NCBI GenBank assembly: GCA_023252195.1
Contig: JAHEXI010000007.1
Location: 41,872-105,871 of the forward strand
DNA from: Pseudonocardiales bacterium
Lineage (GTDB): Bacteria > Actinomycetota > Actinomycetes > Mycobacteriales > Pseudonocardiaceae
Direction of reading: 5' to 3'
Length of the DNA: 64,000 bases
Below, piece after piece: positions 45,503-54,568 of this stretch. A program made the translations under genes and the position numbers. Positions within the stretch are counted from its first letter, which is position 1, and each line of letters begins with the position of its first letter. The notes under the pieces were generated by a model, which searched no databases, had not been told where the DNA came from, and saw nothing but the letters and a program-made list of their open reading frames with translations.

Positions 45503-45704
45503 CCGGGCGTCCTCCGTTCCTCTGATGACCCCTGTGGTGACCCTGTGATGAAAAACCCGTCACGGCCCATTATCCCAGGCCGTGCAGCGGGGCAACGTCG
45601 CCTGGTGCTGCTTTGCAGTGGCGACCGCCGCGCGCAGACGATACAAAGACACCGCCCGACGGCTTCGGTACGCCGGGAGAACAACGCGGACCTACGGAGG
45701 TTGT

Positions 45705-47822
45705 GTGGACATCTGGCCTGGCTCGCCCTACCCGTTGGGCGCAACCTATGACGGCGGGGGCACCAATTTCTCGATCTTCTCCGAGGCCGCGCACCGGATC
45801 GAGCTGTGCATGTTCAATGATGCGGGCAAGGAGACGCGGATCGCGCTGCCCGAACGCGACGCGCTGGTCTGGCATGGCTATGTACCGCGGGTCAGTCCCG
45901 GCCAGCGCTACGGCTACCGGGTGCATGGTCCCTACGATCCGTCGGCAGGCTTGCGGTGTAACCCGAACAAGCTTCTGCTCGACCCTTATGCCAAGGCGAT
46001 CGACGGCCGTATCGAGTGGAACGAGGCGCTGTTCGCCTACCGGTTCGGTGACCCGGACTCCTACAACGACGCCGACTCCGCGCCGTACGCGATGACCTCG
46101 GTCGTGGTCAACCCGTTTTTCGACTGGTCCGATGACCGGCCGCTACGGATTCCGTATCAGGAGACGGTGATCTACGAGGCGCACGTCAAGGGTATGACAA
46201 TGCGCCATCCCAAGATCCCCGACGACGTCCGCGGCACTTACTCCGGCCTGGCCCACCCAGTCATGATCAAGCACCTCCGTGACCTCGGAGTGACCGCGGT
46301 GGAGCTGATGCCGGTGCATCAGTTCGTGCACGACTCCACACTCGTCGAGCGCGGGCTGTCCAACTACTGGGGTTACAACACCATCGGCTTTTTCGCCCCG
46401 CACAACGACTACGCCTGCTTCGGCACCCGGGGCCAGCAGGTTCAGGAATTCAAGGCCATGGTCCGTGCGCTGCACCGGGCCGGCATCGAGGTCATCCTCG
46501 ATGTGGTCTACAACCACACCGCAGAGGGTAACCATCTCGGACCGACGCTGTCTTTTCGAGGTATCGACAACCCGGCCTACTATCGGCTGGTCGACGGTGA
46601 CCTGAAACACTACTACGACACCACAGGCACCGGGAACAGCCTCAATGTTCGGCATCACGAGTCGCTGCGGCTGATCATGGATTCGCTGCGGTACTGGGTG
46701 CTCGACATGCATGTCGATGGGTTCCGCTTCGACCTTGCGGCCACCCTGGCTCGGGAGTTCCATGAGGTGGACCGGCTGTCGGCGTTCTTCGACCTGGTGA
46801 ACCAGGACCCGGTGGTCAGCCAGGTCAAACTGATCGCTGAACCGTGGGACGTCGGCGAGGGCGGATATCAGGTCGGTGGCTTCCCGCCGTTGTGGACGGA
46901 ATGGAACGGTAAGTACCGCGATACTGTGCGCGATTTCTGGCGCGGCGAACCGGGGACGCTGGCCGAGTTCGCCTCCCGGTTCACCGGCTCATCGGATCTC
47001 TATGAAGCAGACGGCCGCCGCCCCATCGCCTCGATCAATTTTGTGACGGCGCACGACGGGTTCACGTTGAACGATCTGGTGTCCTACAACCACAAACACA
47101 ATGATGAGAATGGCGAAGGTAATCGGGACGGTGAGAGTCACAATCGTTCGTGGAACTGCGGCGTCGAGGGTCCCACCGATGTCGGCAGGATTATTGCCTT
47201 GCGGGAACGTCAGAAACGCAACTTTCTGACCACCCTGTTGCTGTCCCAAGGCGTTCCGATGCTCGCGCACGGCGACGAGCTGGGCCGTACCCAAGGAGGC
47301 AACAACAACGTCTACTGCCAGGACAGCAAGATCAGCTGGGTGGACTGGGACGAGGCGCGGCTGAACTCCGTCCTCACCGAGTTCACCGCCCAACTCGCCC
47401 GGCTGCGCGCTGATCACCCGGTGTTCCGTCGTCGCCGGTTCTTTCAGGGACGCTCGATCCGCGGCTCCAACATCGAGGACATCGCCTGGCTGCGCCCGAA
47501 CGGACAGCAGATGAGCGAGGAGGACTGGAACGTCCCGGCCCACAAGAGCGTCGCGATCTTCCTCAACGGTCGGGGCATCCCCGAAGTCGATGACCTCGGC
47601 GAGCGGATCATCGACGATTCGTTCCTGCTCCTCATCAATGCCCACCACCGGCAGGTCACCTTCACACTGCCCGACGCGGATTACGGTCGAAGCTGGGAGT
47701 TCGTGGTGGATACCACCGACCCGCTGCTGGCCAACGCCCGACGCAAGCAGCGTGACGCCGTACCTGGCGGCAAGTCACGGGTGCTGGCGCGGGCGATGAT
47801 CGTGCTCCGCTGCCGATACTGA
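45705..47822 (+). CDS. glgX: Glycogen debranching enzyme GlgX/TreX
   Basis: The 705-aa GH13 enzyme hydrolyses alpha-1,6 branches of glycogen. An N-terminal CBM48-type domain (YPLGATYDGGGTNFSIFSEA) precedes the barrel with VILDVVYNHTAEGNHLGPTL, nucleophile Asp in VDGFRFDLAATL, acid/base Glu in LIAEPWDVGEGGYQVG and Asp in VTAHDGFTLNDLVSY. The start is GTG 45705 after CGGAGG; the track start is 41 codons too long. It is divergent from argS. With the TreS-like enzyme at 39 kb it points to glycogen/trehalose metabolism. Confidence 0.95.
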   Translation: MDIWPGSPYPLGATYDGGGTNFSIFSEAAHRIELCMFNDAGKETRIALPERDALVWHGYVPRVSPGQRYGYRVHGPYDPSAGLRCNPNKLLLDPYAKAIDGRIEWNEALFAYRFGDPDSYNDADSAPYAMTSVVVNPFFDWSDDRPLRIPYQETVIYEAHVKGMTMRHPKIPDDVRGTYSGLAHPVMIKHLRDLGVTAVELMPVHQFVHDSTLVERGLSNYWGYNTIGFFAPHNDYACFGTRGQQVQEFKAMVRALHRAGIEVILDVVYNHTAEGNHLGPTLSFRGIDNPAYYRLVDGDLKHYYDTTGTGNSLNVRHHESLRLIMDSLRYWVLDMHVDGFRFDLAATLAREFHEVDRLSAFFDLVNQDPVVSQVKLIAEPWDVGEGGYQVGGFPPLWTEWNGKYRDTVRDFWRGEPGTLAEFASRFTGSSDLYEADGRRPIASINFVTAHDGFTLNDLVSYNHKHNDENGEGNRDGESHNRSWNCGVEGPTDVGRIIALRERQKRNFLTTLLLSQGVPMLAHGDELGRTQGGNNNVYCQDSKISWVDWDEARLNSVLTEFTAQLARLRADHPVFRRRRFFQGRSIRGSNIEDIAWLRPNGQQMSEEDWNVPAHKSVAIFLNGRGIPEVDDLGERIIDDSFLLLINAHHRQVTFTLPDADYGRSWEFVVDTTDPLLANARRKQRDAVPGGKSRVLARAMIVLRCRY

Positions 47823-47849
47823 GTGCTGCTGCTTTACCATTGACTCTGG

Positions 47850-48347
47850 TTATAGCCATTGGGCGACGCCACCATGGCCCGAACAGGTACCTTGCCGATG
47901 TTGACTGAAGCTGTATTCGCCGTCGGAGCACCGGGCGGTGGCACCGGCCGGTGCTCCGACGGCCTGCTGGGGTCGGTGGACGCAGTTGCCGTTGTTGTTG
48001 CGGTAATAGTCCGCGTCGCACGAAGCGCTTTGTTGCGCTGATCCGGCAGCCGGGGGAGCGACTGCTGCGATACGGGGCGCAGATATCTGAGGCGGCGGTG
48101 GCGGCAGCGCTGCTGGAGATGCCGCCGGTGTCGGGGCGGCCACAACAGCAGGTGCGGTCGTTAGCAGAGTCGGACCCGGCAACGGTGCTGCAGAACTGCT
48201 GCTCACCTGAGACTGCGGATCGGGAGATTGCGTCACCGTCCCGTTCTGGCATCCTGCAATCGAGGCGCTACCGATGAAAAGTACGCTGATTGTTACCAGG
48301 GAGGCGAGTACGCTCCGAGCGTCGAAGCGCGAACCGGTCGGCGACAT
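47850..48347 (-). CDS. DUF3761 lipoprotein
   Basis: From ATG 48347 the 165-aa protein has a lipoprotein signal (VLASLVTISVLFIG, lipobox SIAGC). A long Pro/Ala/Ser linker follows (AALPPPPPQISAPRIAAVAP). The C-terminal DUF3761 domain reads CDADYYRNNNGNCVHRP...ARCSDGEYSFSQHRQGTCSG and ends HGGVAQWL, with four conserved Cys. It should be exported and anchored outside the membrane. Function is unknown. It converges with glgX, with only 27 bp between stops. Confidence 0.85.
   Translation of the reverse strand: MSPTGSRFDARSVLASLVTISVLFIGSASIAGCQNGTVTQSPDPQSQVSSSSAAPLPGPTLLTTAPAVVAAPTPAASPAALPPPPPQISAPRIAAVAPPAAGSAQQSASCDADYYRNNNGNCVHRPQQAVGAPAGATARCSDGEYSFSQHRQGTCSGHGGVAQWL
47920..47962. repeat. 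Perfect 15-bp inverted repeat inside the DUF3761 gene
   Basis: CCGTCGGAGCACCGG at 47920-47934 and its exact complement at 47948-47962 are separated by 13 bases. In the mRNA this forms a very stable stem across the codons for AVGAPAGATARCSDG. Confidence 0.85.
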
Positions 48348-48610
48348 GTCATCTCTTTCGTAGGTCCCCGCGACGTCGGTGTGCGCGGTCTGCTCATTGT
48401 TCGCCGAACTAACTACCGGCGTTACAGATGTAACATTGAGTGCCACACCTACGATAGAATCCAGTGCGCCAGACTAGACGGAAAACCGTTTCAGGCGCAT
48501 CGGTGTCGATCGATTTTCAGGCCGCCAGTCGGAGCCCTCGCCGCTAGCGACGCCACGCCCGCCACGTTCCAGGCGTACCCGGTGCACGCGCAGAGTGGCC
48601 CGGCGGCAGA

Positions 48611-50944
48611 ATGGCGGACGTGTGCGCAAGATCGTTTGTAGAGCATCTGTCCGGTTTGAGCGAAGTGTCGTTGATCGCGTTGCTGCAAGCACGTCCGGAC
48701 GTCCTGGTGCAGCCGGTGCCGCGTGGTTTCAGTCAGCTCGCGCAGCGGCTGGGTGGTGCCGAGTCGCTCGCTGCCGCGATGCGGACGGCGAACCGGGACA
48801 TGGTGATGGTGGGGCAGGCCACCGTCGCCCTTGGCACCTCGGTCACAGTGCCGGCTCTCGCGCGGCTGCTGAATGCCCCAGAACAGGCAGTGCGCGCTGG
48901 CGTAGCCCAACTGTGCGGGCTGGGGCTGGCCTGGGACAGCTCTGGCATTCTATGCCTGCCGGAACGGCTGGAGGCGCACTGGTTGGCCGAGATCGGCGGC
49001 GGCCGGCCGGTGGAGAAGGTCGCGGGATCGGTCCTTGCGGAGAACCTGCGCGCGGCCCTCTGCGCGTTCGGTGCGGCGACCGATGGGCTGCGCAAGCCCG
49101 AGCTGACAGCGCGGCTGTCCGAGTTCATGACGGATTTTTCCTTGCTGAGCAAGGTGATCGCTGGTTTGCCGAAACCGGCCAAGGACCGGCTCAGCGAGTT
49201 CCGACGCGGCTATCACGACTACCACTCCGGATATGGCCGTTCCCAGCCGGGTGACCCGACCAAGCTGCTCCTCGCGGCCGGCCTGCTGCTGCCGGTCAAC
49301 TATGCGCTTGAGCTGCCCAGGGAGGTAGCGGTCGCCGCGTGGCTAGCCGAACGCGAACTCACGCTAACCGGACGGCCATCTTTTCCGTTGGCCGGTGCCG
49401 ACGATGTAGCGGTGCGCCGGGCTGCCCAGGCCGCGGCGCAGGAGGCACTTCGAGGCGTGACGACCCTGCTCGACGCGGCCCGCACGGCGCCGATCGCGGC
49501 GCTGAAGAAGGGCGGGGTCGGGCCTCGGGAACGGGCGAGGCTGGCCAAGCGGCTGTCGATCCCCGAGGACATCCTCGTGTTGTGGATAGATCTGACCTAC
49601 GCAGCCGGCCTCCTGGGTCGAGCTGACACCGGGTACGCGCCGACGCACCTTTATCCGGGATGGCGCGCTGCGGAACCAGGCCGGAGGTGGGCCGTGCTGG
49701 TCGACGCATGGTTCTCACTGGAGCACGCGCCGACCGGCCGGGAAATCCCGGGAGACCGCGAAGTCGCGCCCCCGTTGCCACTCGGGTCGGCCGCTGGGCT
49801 GCTGCGGCGCGCGATGCTGCCGGCCGCCCGTTCGGGTGTGTCGGTGCGAGCGGTGGGGGAGCAGATCGACTGGCTGTTCCCGTTGCACGGTTACGACGCT
49901 TGGCAGCGGGTGGCCAAGGTGGCTGCCGCCGTCCGGGAAGCTGAACTGCTCGGGGTGATCGCCAGTGACGTGGTGTCGGAACTCGGAGAGCAGCTGCTGG
50001 CGGTGACCGGGTCTGCGCCGGCGGACGTGGTGGACGAGCTGGCCCGGCGGTGCGCCGCGATGCTCCCTGAGACGCCGTGCAGCGTGATCTTGCAGTCGGA
50101 TCTCACCGCGGTCGTTTCCGGTCAGCCCAGCGCCGCCGTGTCGCGGCTGCTGACCGACTCCGCTGTCGCCGAGACCCGCGGGGGCGCCGGAACTTGGCGC
50201 TTCACCCCGGCCACTGTCCGGGCGGCGCTCGACACCGGGTGGACCGCACATGAGTTGCTCACCGAACTGGCTGCCATCTCGGCCCGTCCGGTTCCCCAGC
50301 CACTGGAGTATCTGATCACCGACGCGTCCCGCCGGCACGGCCAGATTCGGCTGCGGGGGATGCGCTGCTGCGTCAGTGCCGATGAGGCACTGATCACCGA
50401 GATACTGCACACTCGGTCGTTGACCAAGCTGCACTTAAGCCGGCTCGCCCCTACCGTCCTAGCCAGCCCATCGGGCCTCGACGAAGTGCTGACCCGGCTA
50501 CGCGAAGTCGGCTTGTCCCCCGTGACCGAAGATGCTCACGGCACGGTGATCGTCGAAGCCCGCCACGATCATGAGGCATCGACGCCCGATCGCCCGATCA
50601 TCACGAAATCGCGATCTGCGCTGTCCGCCCCCGAGCTGGCTCGGCTGCTGGCAGCCAATCCGTCGGGCCCGACCGCAGCGCCTAGCGTGGACTCGGACAC
50701 CTTCGACCTTCTTGCGGAGCTCAACAATCACCTCGACGACGCCGAACTCGAACTGCTGTCCGATGCCGTGGACCACCACAACGACGTGCTCATCGTCTAC
50801 CGCGACAAGAACGGCAGCTGCAGCAGCCGGGCAATCCGACCACAACAGCTCTACGGCAGGTGGCTCGACTCCTGGTGCCACCTCCGCAACGCCCAACGCG
50901 ATTTCACCATCGCCAACATCGAGGCCGTCGCACCGGCCCGTTGA
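48611..50944 (+). CDS. Helicase-associated (Helicase_C_3 / XPB-like N-terminal) protein
   Basis: The 777-aa protein begins at ATG 48611. It matches the actinobacterial family with an N-terminal winged-helix part (LIALLQARPDVLVQPVPRGF) and a C-terminal Helicase_C_3 domain (CSVILQSDLTAVVSGQPSAA, TARLLTDSA-type sequence, HTRSLTKLHLSRLAPTVLAS). No Walker A or DEAD box is present, so it is not itself a helicase. In mycobacteria the homologue lies beside the XPB helicase gene, which is not in this window. A DNA-repair accessory role is inferred. Confidence 0.8.
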   Translation: MADVCARSFVEHLSGLSEVSLIALLQARPDVLVQPVPRGFSQLAQRLGGAESLAAAMRTANRDMVMVGQATVALGTSVTVPALARLLNAPEQAVRAGVAQLCGLGLAWDSSGILCLPERLEAHWLAEIGGGRPVEKVAGSVLAENLRAALCAFGAATDGLRKPELTARLSEFMTDFSLLSKVIAGLPKPAKDRLSEFRRGYHDYHSGYGRSQPGDPTKLLLAAGLLLPVNYALELPREVAVAAWLAERELTLTGRPSFPLAGADDVAVRRAAQAAAQEALRGVTTLLDAARTAPIAALKKGGVGPRERARLAKRLSIPEDILVLWIDLTYAAGLLGRADTGYAPTHLYPGWRAAEPGRRWAVLVDAWFSLEHAPTGREIPGDREVAPPLPLGSAAGLLRRAMLPAARSGVSVRAVGEQIDWLFPLHGYDAWQRVAKVAAAVREAELLGVIASDVVSELGEQLLAVTGSAPADVVDELARRCAAMLPETPCSVILQSDLTAVVSGQPSAAVSRLLTDSAVAETRGGAGTWRFTPATVRAALDTGWTAHELLTELAAISARPVPQPLEYLITDASRRHGQIRLRGMRCCVSADEALITEILHTRSLTKLHLSRLAPTVLASPSGLDEVLTRLREVGLSPVTEDAHGTVIVEARHDHEASTPDRPIITKSRSALSAPELARLLAANPSGPTAAPSVDSDTFDLLAELNNHLDDAELELLSDAVDHHNDVLIVYRDKNGSCSSRAIRPQQLYGRWLDSWCHLRNAQRDFTIANIEAVAPAR

Positions 50945-51062
50945 TCATGACGCACCATTGACACCTAGGATCTGCTACCGCAGATCCGTTAGTCTCCAGG
51001 CAACGCCGACGTCGTGGTGGGAACAGATTCGGCGGCGTAGCCGGGCCGCATGGAGGATCGCG

Positions 51063-51761
51063 ATGGCTGACGAGGGGGAAACGAGCGCGGCGGTACCTGG
51101 GCGACCGCCGCGGCTCACGCACGAGGAGCTGCGACGGGCCCAGGACCAGACTCTGGAGGCACCTCGGCGCCGGTACGGAATTGCTGCGCGGATCCTGTTC
51201 AGATCGCTTGACATGGTGTACGGCAAGCCGCTCACGCTGAGCAAGTTCAAGGTCCTCGAGTTGATCGCGCGCGTTCCGTACATGGCCTGGGAGCAGGTCG
51301 CCTTCATCGCTATCACCCACGTCCATGCAGACACAGATATGGCCCGGCGCATACACGAGCGTGTTGCTGAGTCCCGCGCGCAGCAAGACAACGAGATGTT
51401 CCACCTGCTCATCATCGAGGAGCTGATCGCCAGGTCCGGGCGGCGCCAGCCGCAGATCATGTTCTTCTGGTTACCGCAGGCGATCGCATTTGTCTATTAT
51501 CAGTTGTCATGGTTGCTCTTCGTGGCGCACCCGAGGTGGTCGTATCGTCTTAATGCGGACTTCGAAGACCACGCGGAGCACGAATATATGATCATGGTTG
51601 CCGAAAATCCCGACTGGGACAGTACACCATTCGAATCGTCGTTCGCCGATGATTTCGGCCACTTCGCCTCGCTCGCAGACGTGTTTCGGCAGATCGGTCA
51701 CGACGAGCGGGTGCACAAGCTCGAGAGTGAGGCCCAGATGAAGAAATCTCGGTTCCGCTGA
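51063..51761 (+). CDS. Alternative-oxidase-like diiron protein
   Basis: The 232-aa protein has four iron-ligand helices in AOX order: E66 in KVLELIARVP, E111xxH114 in QQDNEMFHLLIIEEL, Glu168/172 in ADFEDHAEHEYM and E215xxH218 in GHDERVHKLES. Between them lies a hydrophobic segment (LPQAIAFVYYQLSWLLFV) for interfacial membrane binding. AOX proteins oxidise quinol and reduce oxygen to water without pumping protons. ATG 51063 follows GGAGG. It stands alone upstream of the folP-like operon. Confidence 0.75.
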   Translation: MADEGETSAAVPGRPPRLTHEELRRAQDQTLEAPRRRYGIAARILFRSLDMVYGKPLTLSKFKVLELIARVPYMAWEQVAFIAITHVHADTDMARRIHERVAESRAQQDNEMFHLLIIEELIARSGRRQPQIMFFWLPQAIAFVYYQLSWLLFVAHPRWSYRLNADFEDHAEHEYMIMVAENPDWDSTPFESSFADDFGHFASLADVFRQIGHDERVHKLESEAQMKKSRFR

Positions 51762-51872
51762 TTCCTCGGCGTGAACGCATTCGGGTGCCCCGTGCCTGCG
51801 TGACCTCGATCCGTTGGGGTGAACACAGCCTCGGGAATCCCTACGCCGAGCAAGCGAGAGAGGTGGGGCGTC

Positions 51873-52760
51873 GTGACAGCGGTGCGCTCTGAAGTGGTTG
51901 ACCTGGTGTTTCGCGGTCGCAGGCTGACCCGGGACCGGCCGCTGATCATGGCCATCATCAACCGGACGCCCGATTCGTTCTACGACCACGGCGTCACCTT
52001 CGATGAGGAGGTCGCGCGCGCGGCCATCCGCCAGGCGGTGCTCGACGGTGCCGACGTCATCGATATCGGCGGGGTGCCGGCCAGCCCTGGCCCCGAGGTG
52101 AGCGTCGATGAGGAGATCCGCCGGGTTGCGCCGACCGTCGAATGGGCGCGACAGACCTATCCCGACTTGGTGATCAGCGTTGACACGTATCGCCACGAGG
52201 TCGCCGAGCGGATGTGCCAGGCTGGGGCGGACCTCCTCAACGACAACTGGGCGGCCGCCGACCCCGCCATCCTCGACGTCGCGGCCGAGTACGGCGCAGG
52301 TTACGTGTGCGCGCACACGGACGGTCTGGCGCCGCGCACCGACCCCATCCGCCCGCAGTACGACGATGTAGTGGCCGCAGTCGTCGAGGCCACTACGCAA
52401 CTGGCCGAGCAAGCGGTGGCCAACGGCGTTCCCCGCGAGGGCATCCTCATCGATCCCGCGATCGACTTCTCCAAGAACACCTTCCACAGCTTGACCGTGC
52501 TACGTCACGTACGCACCCTCGTCGAGACCGGGTGGCCCGTGCTCATGGCCATGTCCAACAAGGGAGTCGTCGGGGAAACCCTCGACGTGGCCCTCGACGA
52601 TCGTCTCACCGGCACGCTGGCCGCCACCGCGCTCGCGGCCCAGGCAGGAGCGGCGATGTTCCGCGCGCACCAGGTCCGCGAGACCCGGCACACGATCGAA
52701 ATGGTCGCCAGCATCGTCGGTACCCGACCGCCGGCGCGGGCGCAGCGCTGGCTCTCTTGA
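51873..52760 (+). CDS. Dihydropteroate synthase-like protein
   Basis: From GTG 51873 (AGAGGTGGGG upstream) the 295-aa TIM-barrel protein shows LIMAIINRTPDSFYDHGVTF (first DHPS signature) and ADVIDIGGVPASPGPEVSVD (second signature; the usual GGESTRPG is replaced by GGVPASPG). It also shows VISVDTYRHEVAERM, LLNDNWAA, ILIDPAIDFSKNTFHSL and the C-terminal RAHQVRETRHTIEM. The replaced pABA/pterin loop suggests a paralogue like mycobacterial FolP2 rather than the main folate enzyme. It is the first gene of a coupled four-gene operon. Confidence 0.8.
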   Translation: MTAVRSEVVDLVFRGRRLTRDRPLIMAIINRTPDSFYDHGVTFDEEVARAAIRQAVLDGADVIDIGGVPASPGPEVSVDEEIRRVAPTVEWARQTYPDLVISVDTYRHEVAERMCQAGADLLNDNWAAADPAILDVAAEYGAGYVCAHTDGLAPRTDPIRPQYDDVVAAVVEATTQLAEQAVANGVPREGILIDPAIDFSKNTFHSLTVLRHVRTLVETGWPVLMAMSNKGVVGETLDVALDDRLTGTLAATALAAQAGAAMFRAHQVRETRHTIEMVASIVGTRPPARAQRWLS

Positions 52761-53497
52761 TGCGCTACATCTGGCCCCGGCACACCCACGAGATCGACGA
52801 GCAGGAGCTCGAACGGCTCTACGGCTATCCCGCCGACCGCCGCTGGCTGGCCGTGAACTTCGTGGCCAGCGCCGACGGCGCGGTCGAGATCCACGGACGG
52901 TCAGCGGGACTGTCCAATCCGGCGGACCGGCGGGTGTACCGGTTGGGCAGTGACCTCGCCGACGTCGTGCTGCTCGGTGCAGGCACCGCGACGATCGAGG
53001 AATTCCGCGGCGTGCACCCCGACGAGCAGGCCGCGCAACGGCGGCGACGGTACGGGCTCAGTGACGTTCCACCGATCGCCGTGGTCACCTCCGGCCGGAC
53101 ACTGCCCGCGGACGCACCAGTGATCACCGAAGCACGCACCCCGACCATCGTGCTCACCTGCGCCACGGCGCCGTCGAAGCTGTGCGAGGCCTGGACCGCC
53201 GCGGGTGCCACGGTGCTGGTCGCCGGCGAGGACACCGTGGATGTCACCGCCGCGGTGGGCGCTCTGGCGAAGCGGGGCCTGACCCGGATAGATTGTGAAG
53301 GAGGCCCGCGGCTGTTCGACTCTCTGATCGGGGCGGGACTGGTCGATGAGCTGCGCCTGACCATCTCGCCGCTGTTGGTCTCGGGAATGGCCGACCGGAT
53401 TGCATACGGCCCGGGGGTCGTGCCGACGCGGCTTGAACTGGCGTCAGTGCTCGCCGAGGGCGACACCTTGCTGCTGCGTTATCTGGTGAAGCGCTGA
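52760..53497 (+). CDS. RibD C-terminal (pyrimidine reductase, DHFR-like) protein
   Basis: The 245-aa protein starts at ATG 52760, sharing one base with the folP-like stop. It has the RibD_C fold: WLAVNFVASADGAVEIHGRS at the start, DLADVVLLGAGTATIEEFRG, PPIAVVTSGRTLP, RIDCEGGPRLFDSLIGAGLV (NADPH-site GGP) and ELRLTISPLLVSG. It should reduce a pteridine- or pyrimidine-like compound with NADPH. The deaminase half of RibD is absent. The operon context suggests a pterin/folate-like substrate. Confidence 0.85.
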   Translation: MRYIWPRHTHEIDEQELERLYGYPADRRWLAVNFVASADGAVEIHGRSAGLSNPADRRVYRLGSDLADVVLLGAGTATIEEFRGVHPDEQAAQRRRRYGLSDVPPIAVVTSGRTLPADAPVITEARTPTIVLTCATAPSKLCEAWTAAGATVLVAGEDTVDVTAAVGALAKRGLTRIDCEGGPRLFDSLIGAGLVDELRLTISPLLVSGMADRIAYGPGVVPTRLELASVLAEGDTLLLRYLVKR

Positions 53498-53536
53498 GGT
53501 GACCAACCTGACCATGAACGCGGAAGGGATTACCGC

Positions 53537-54568
53537 TTGACCAGGGATAAGGCCAGCTACCAAGGCGCACTCGGGCATTATCTGTCACCACGACGGCGTG
53601 ATCCGGTGAAGACTCTCATGGAAGAAGTGGTCTCGCACAAGATTTTCGCCAGCGCCGTGCGGCAGTTGCGACTCCCAGTCGGTCGGCCGCTTCGGGTGCT
53701 CGACATCGGTAGTGGTGTCGGCGACGGGTTCGCCCTGCTCACAGAGGCCCACGGGGATCTTGCGCCGGTGACCGCCGATCGCCGGCTCGACTACGTCGGC
53801 CTGGACGGCGATCCGGACATGATCGAGACCGCCACGGCGCTGCATCCAGTATCCGAGGCGACCTTCCGCGTCGGTGACATGCGTGATCGGCTGCCGGAGG
53901 GCGATTTCGACCTCTATCTGTCCTGCGGCGTTCCGTATTCCCACCTCACCACCAGCGAGATGACTGAGGTCATCGCTAACATCATGCGCCGTATCCTTGC
54001 CGCCGGGCGGCGCGCCGCGATCATCGTCGACGTGCTGGGGCGGTTTTCCATTGAGTGGATGCGCAACTGGCACTCCTCGCGGTGGAACTACGCGATGACT
54101 TTCTTCGAGGACACGACCGAGCGGCTAGAACAGCAGATGACGTTCTTCGACCGCACCTCACTTGGTGAAGCCATCGCGGCCGCGGCACGCAGTACCGGGG
54201 CGCAGCCAGCCGAGCTCGGTTTCACAGACCGGTCCATCCTGGTGGGCCGGCACACCGCCACCAGGGCGTTCAATCCCGCGATCCCGCCGTACCGGACGCT
54301 GGTCAACGATTTGGCGCGTGATCCGTCGAGCGTGTCGCTACCCGAGCTGTACTTCGAGCCGCCGACGGCGGGCGCGCCACCGGAGGTCCTGCACTTCTTC
54401 CGGGCCCTCGCCGGGAGCTGGAACGAGCTGCTCGATCAGGCTGCGACCGGTTCCGGAAAGCGGATTCGCGCCTTGGCGCCGGCGCTGTTGCGGTGTGAGA
54501 CGCGGGAGCAGCGCGGCCTTGGTGTCGGCCATTCGCTGACTGCGACCGTGATCATCGATGCGTCCTGA
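53537..54568 (+). CDS. Class I SAM-dependent methyltransferase
   Basis: The 343-aa protein uses TTG 53537 (GAAGGGA upstream). It has the Rossmann motif I PLRVLDIGSGVGDGFALL, the acidic strand-2 end YVGLDGDPDMIETA and motif IV DFDLYLSCGVPYSHL. An extra C-terminal domain includes SVSLPELYFEPPTAGAP and ends LGVGHSLTATVIIDAS. The substrate is unknown. It lies 39 bp after the RibD_C gene and overlaps the HAD gene by 11 bp, so it belongs to the same operon. Confidence 0.8.
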   Translation: MTRDKASYQGALGHYLSPRRRDPVKTLMEEVVSHKIFASAVRQLRLPVGRPLRVLDIGSGVGDGFALLTEAHGDLAPVTADRRLDYVGLDGDPDMIETATALHPVSEATFRVGDMRDRLPEGDFDLYLSCGVPYSHLTTSEMTEVIANIMRRILAAGRRAAIIVDVLGRFSIEWMRNWHSSRWNYAMTFFEDTTERLEQQMTFFDRTSLGEAIAAAARSTGAQPAELGFTDRSILVGRHTATRAFNPAIPPYRTLVNDLARDPSSVSLPELYFEPPTAGAPPEVLHFFRALAGSWNELLDQAATGSGKRIRALAPALLRCETREQRGLGVGHSLTATVIIDAS

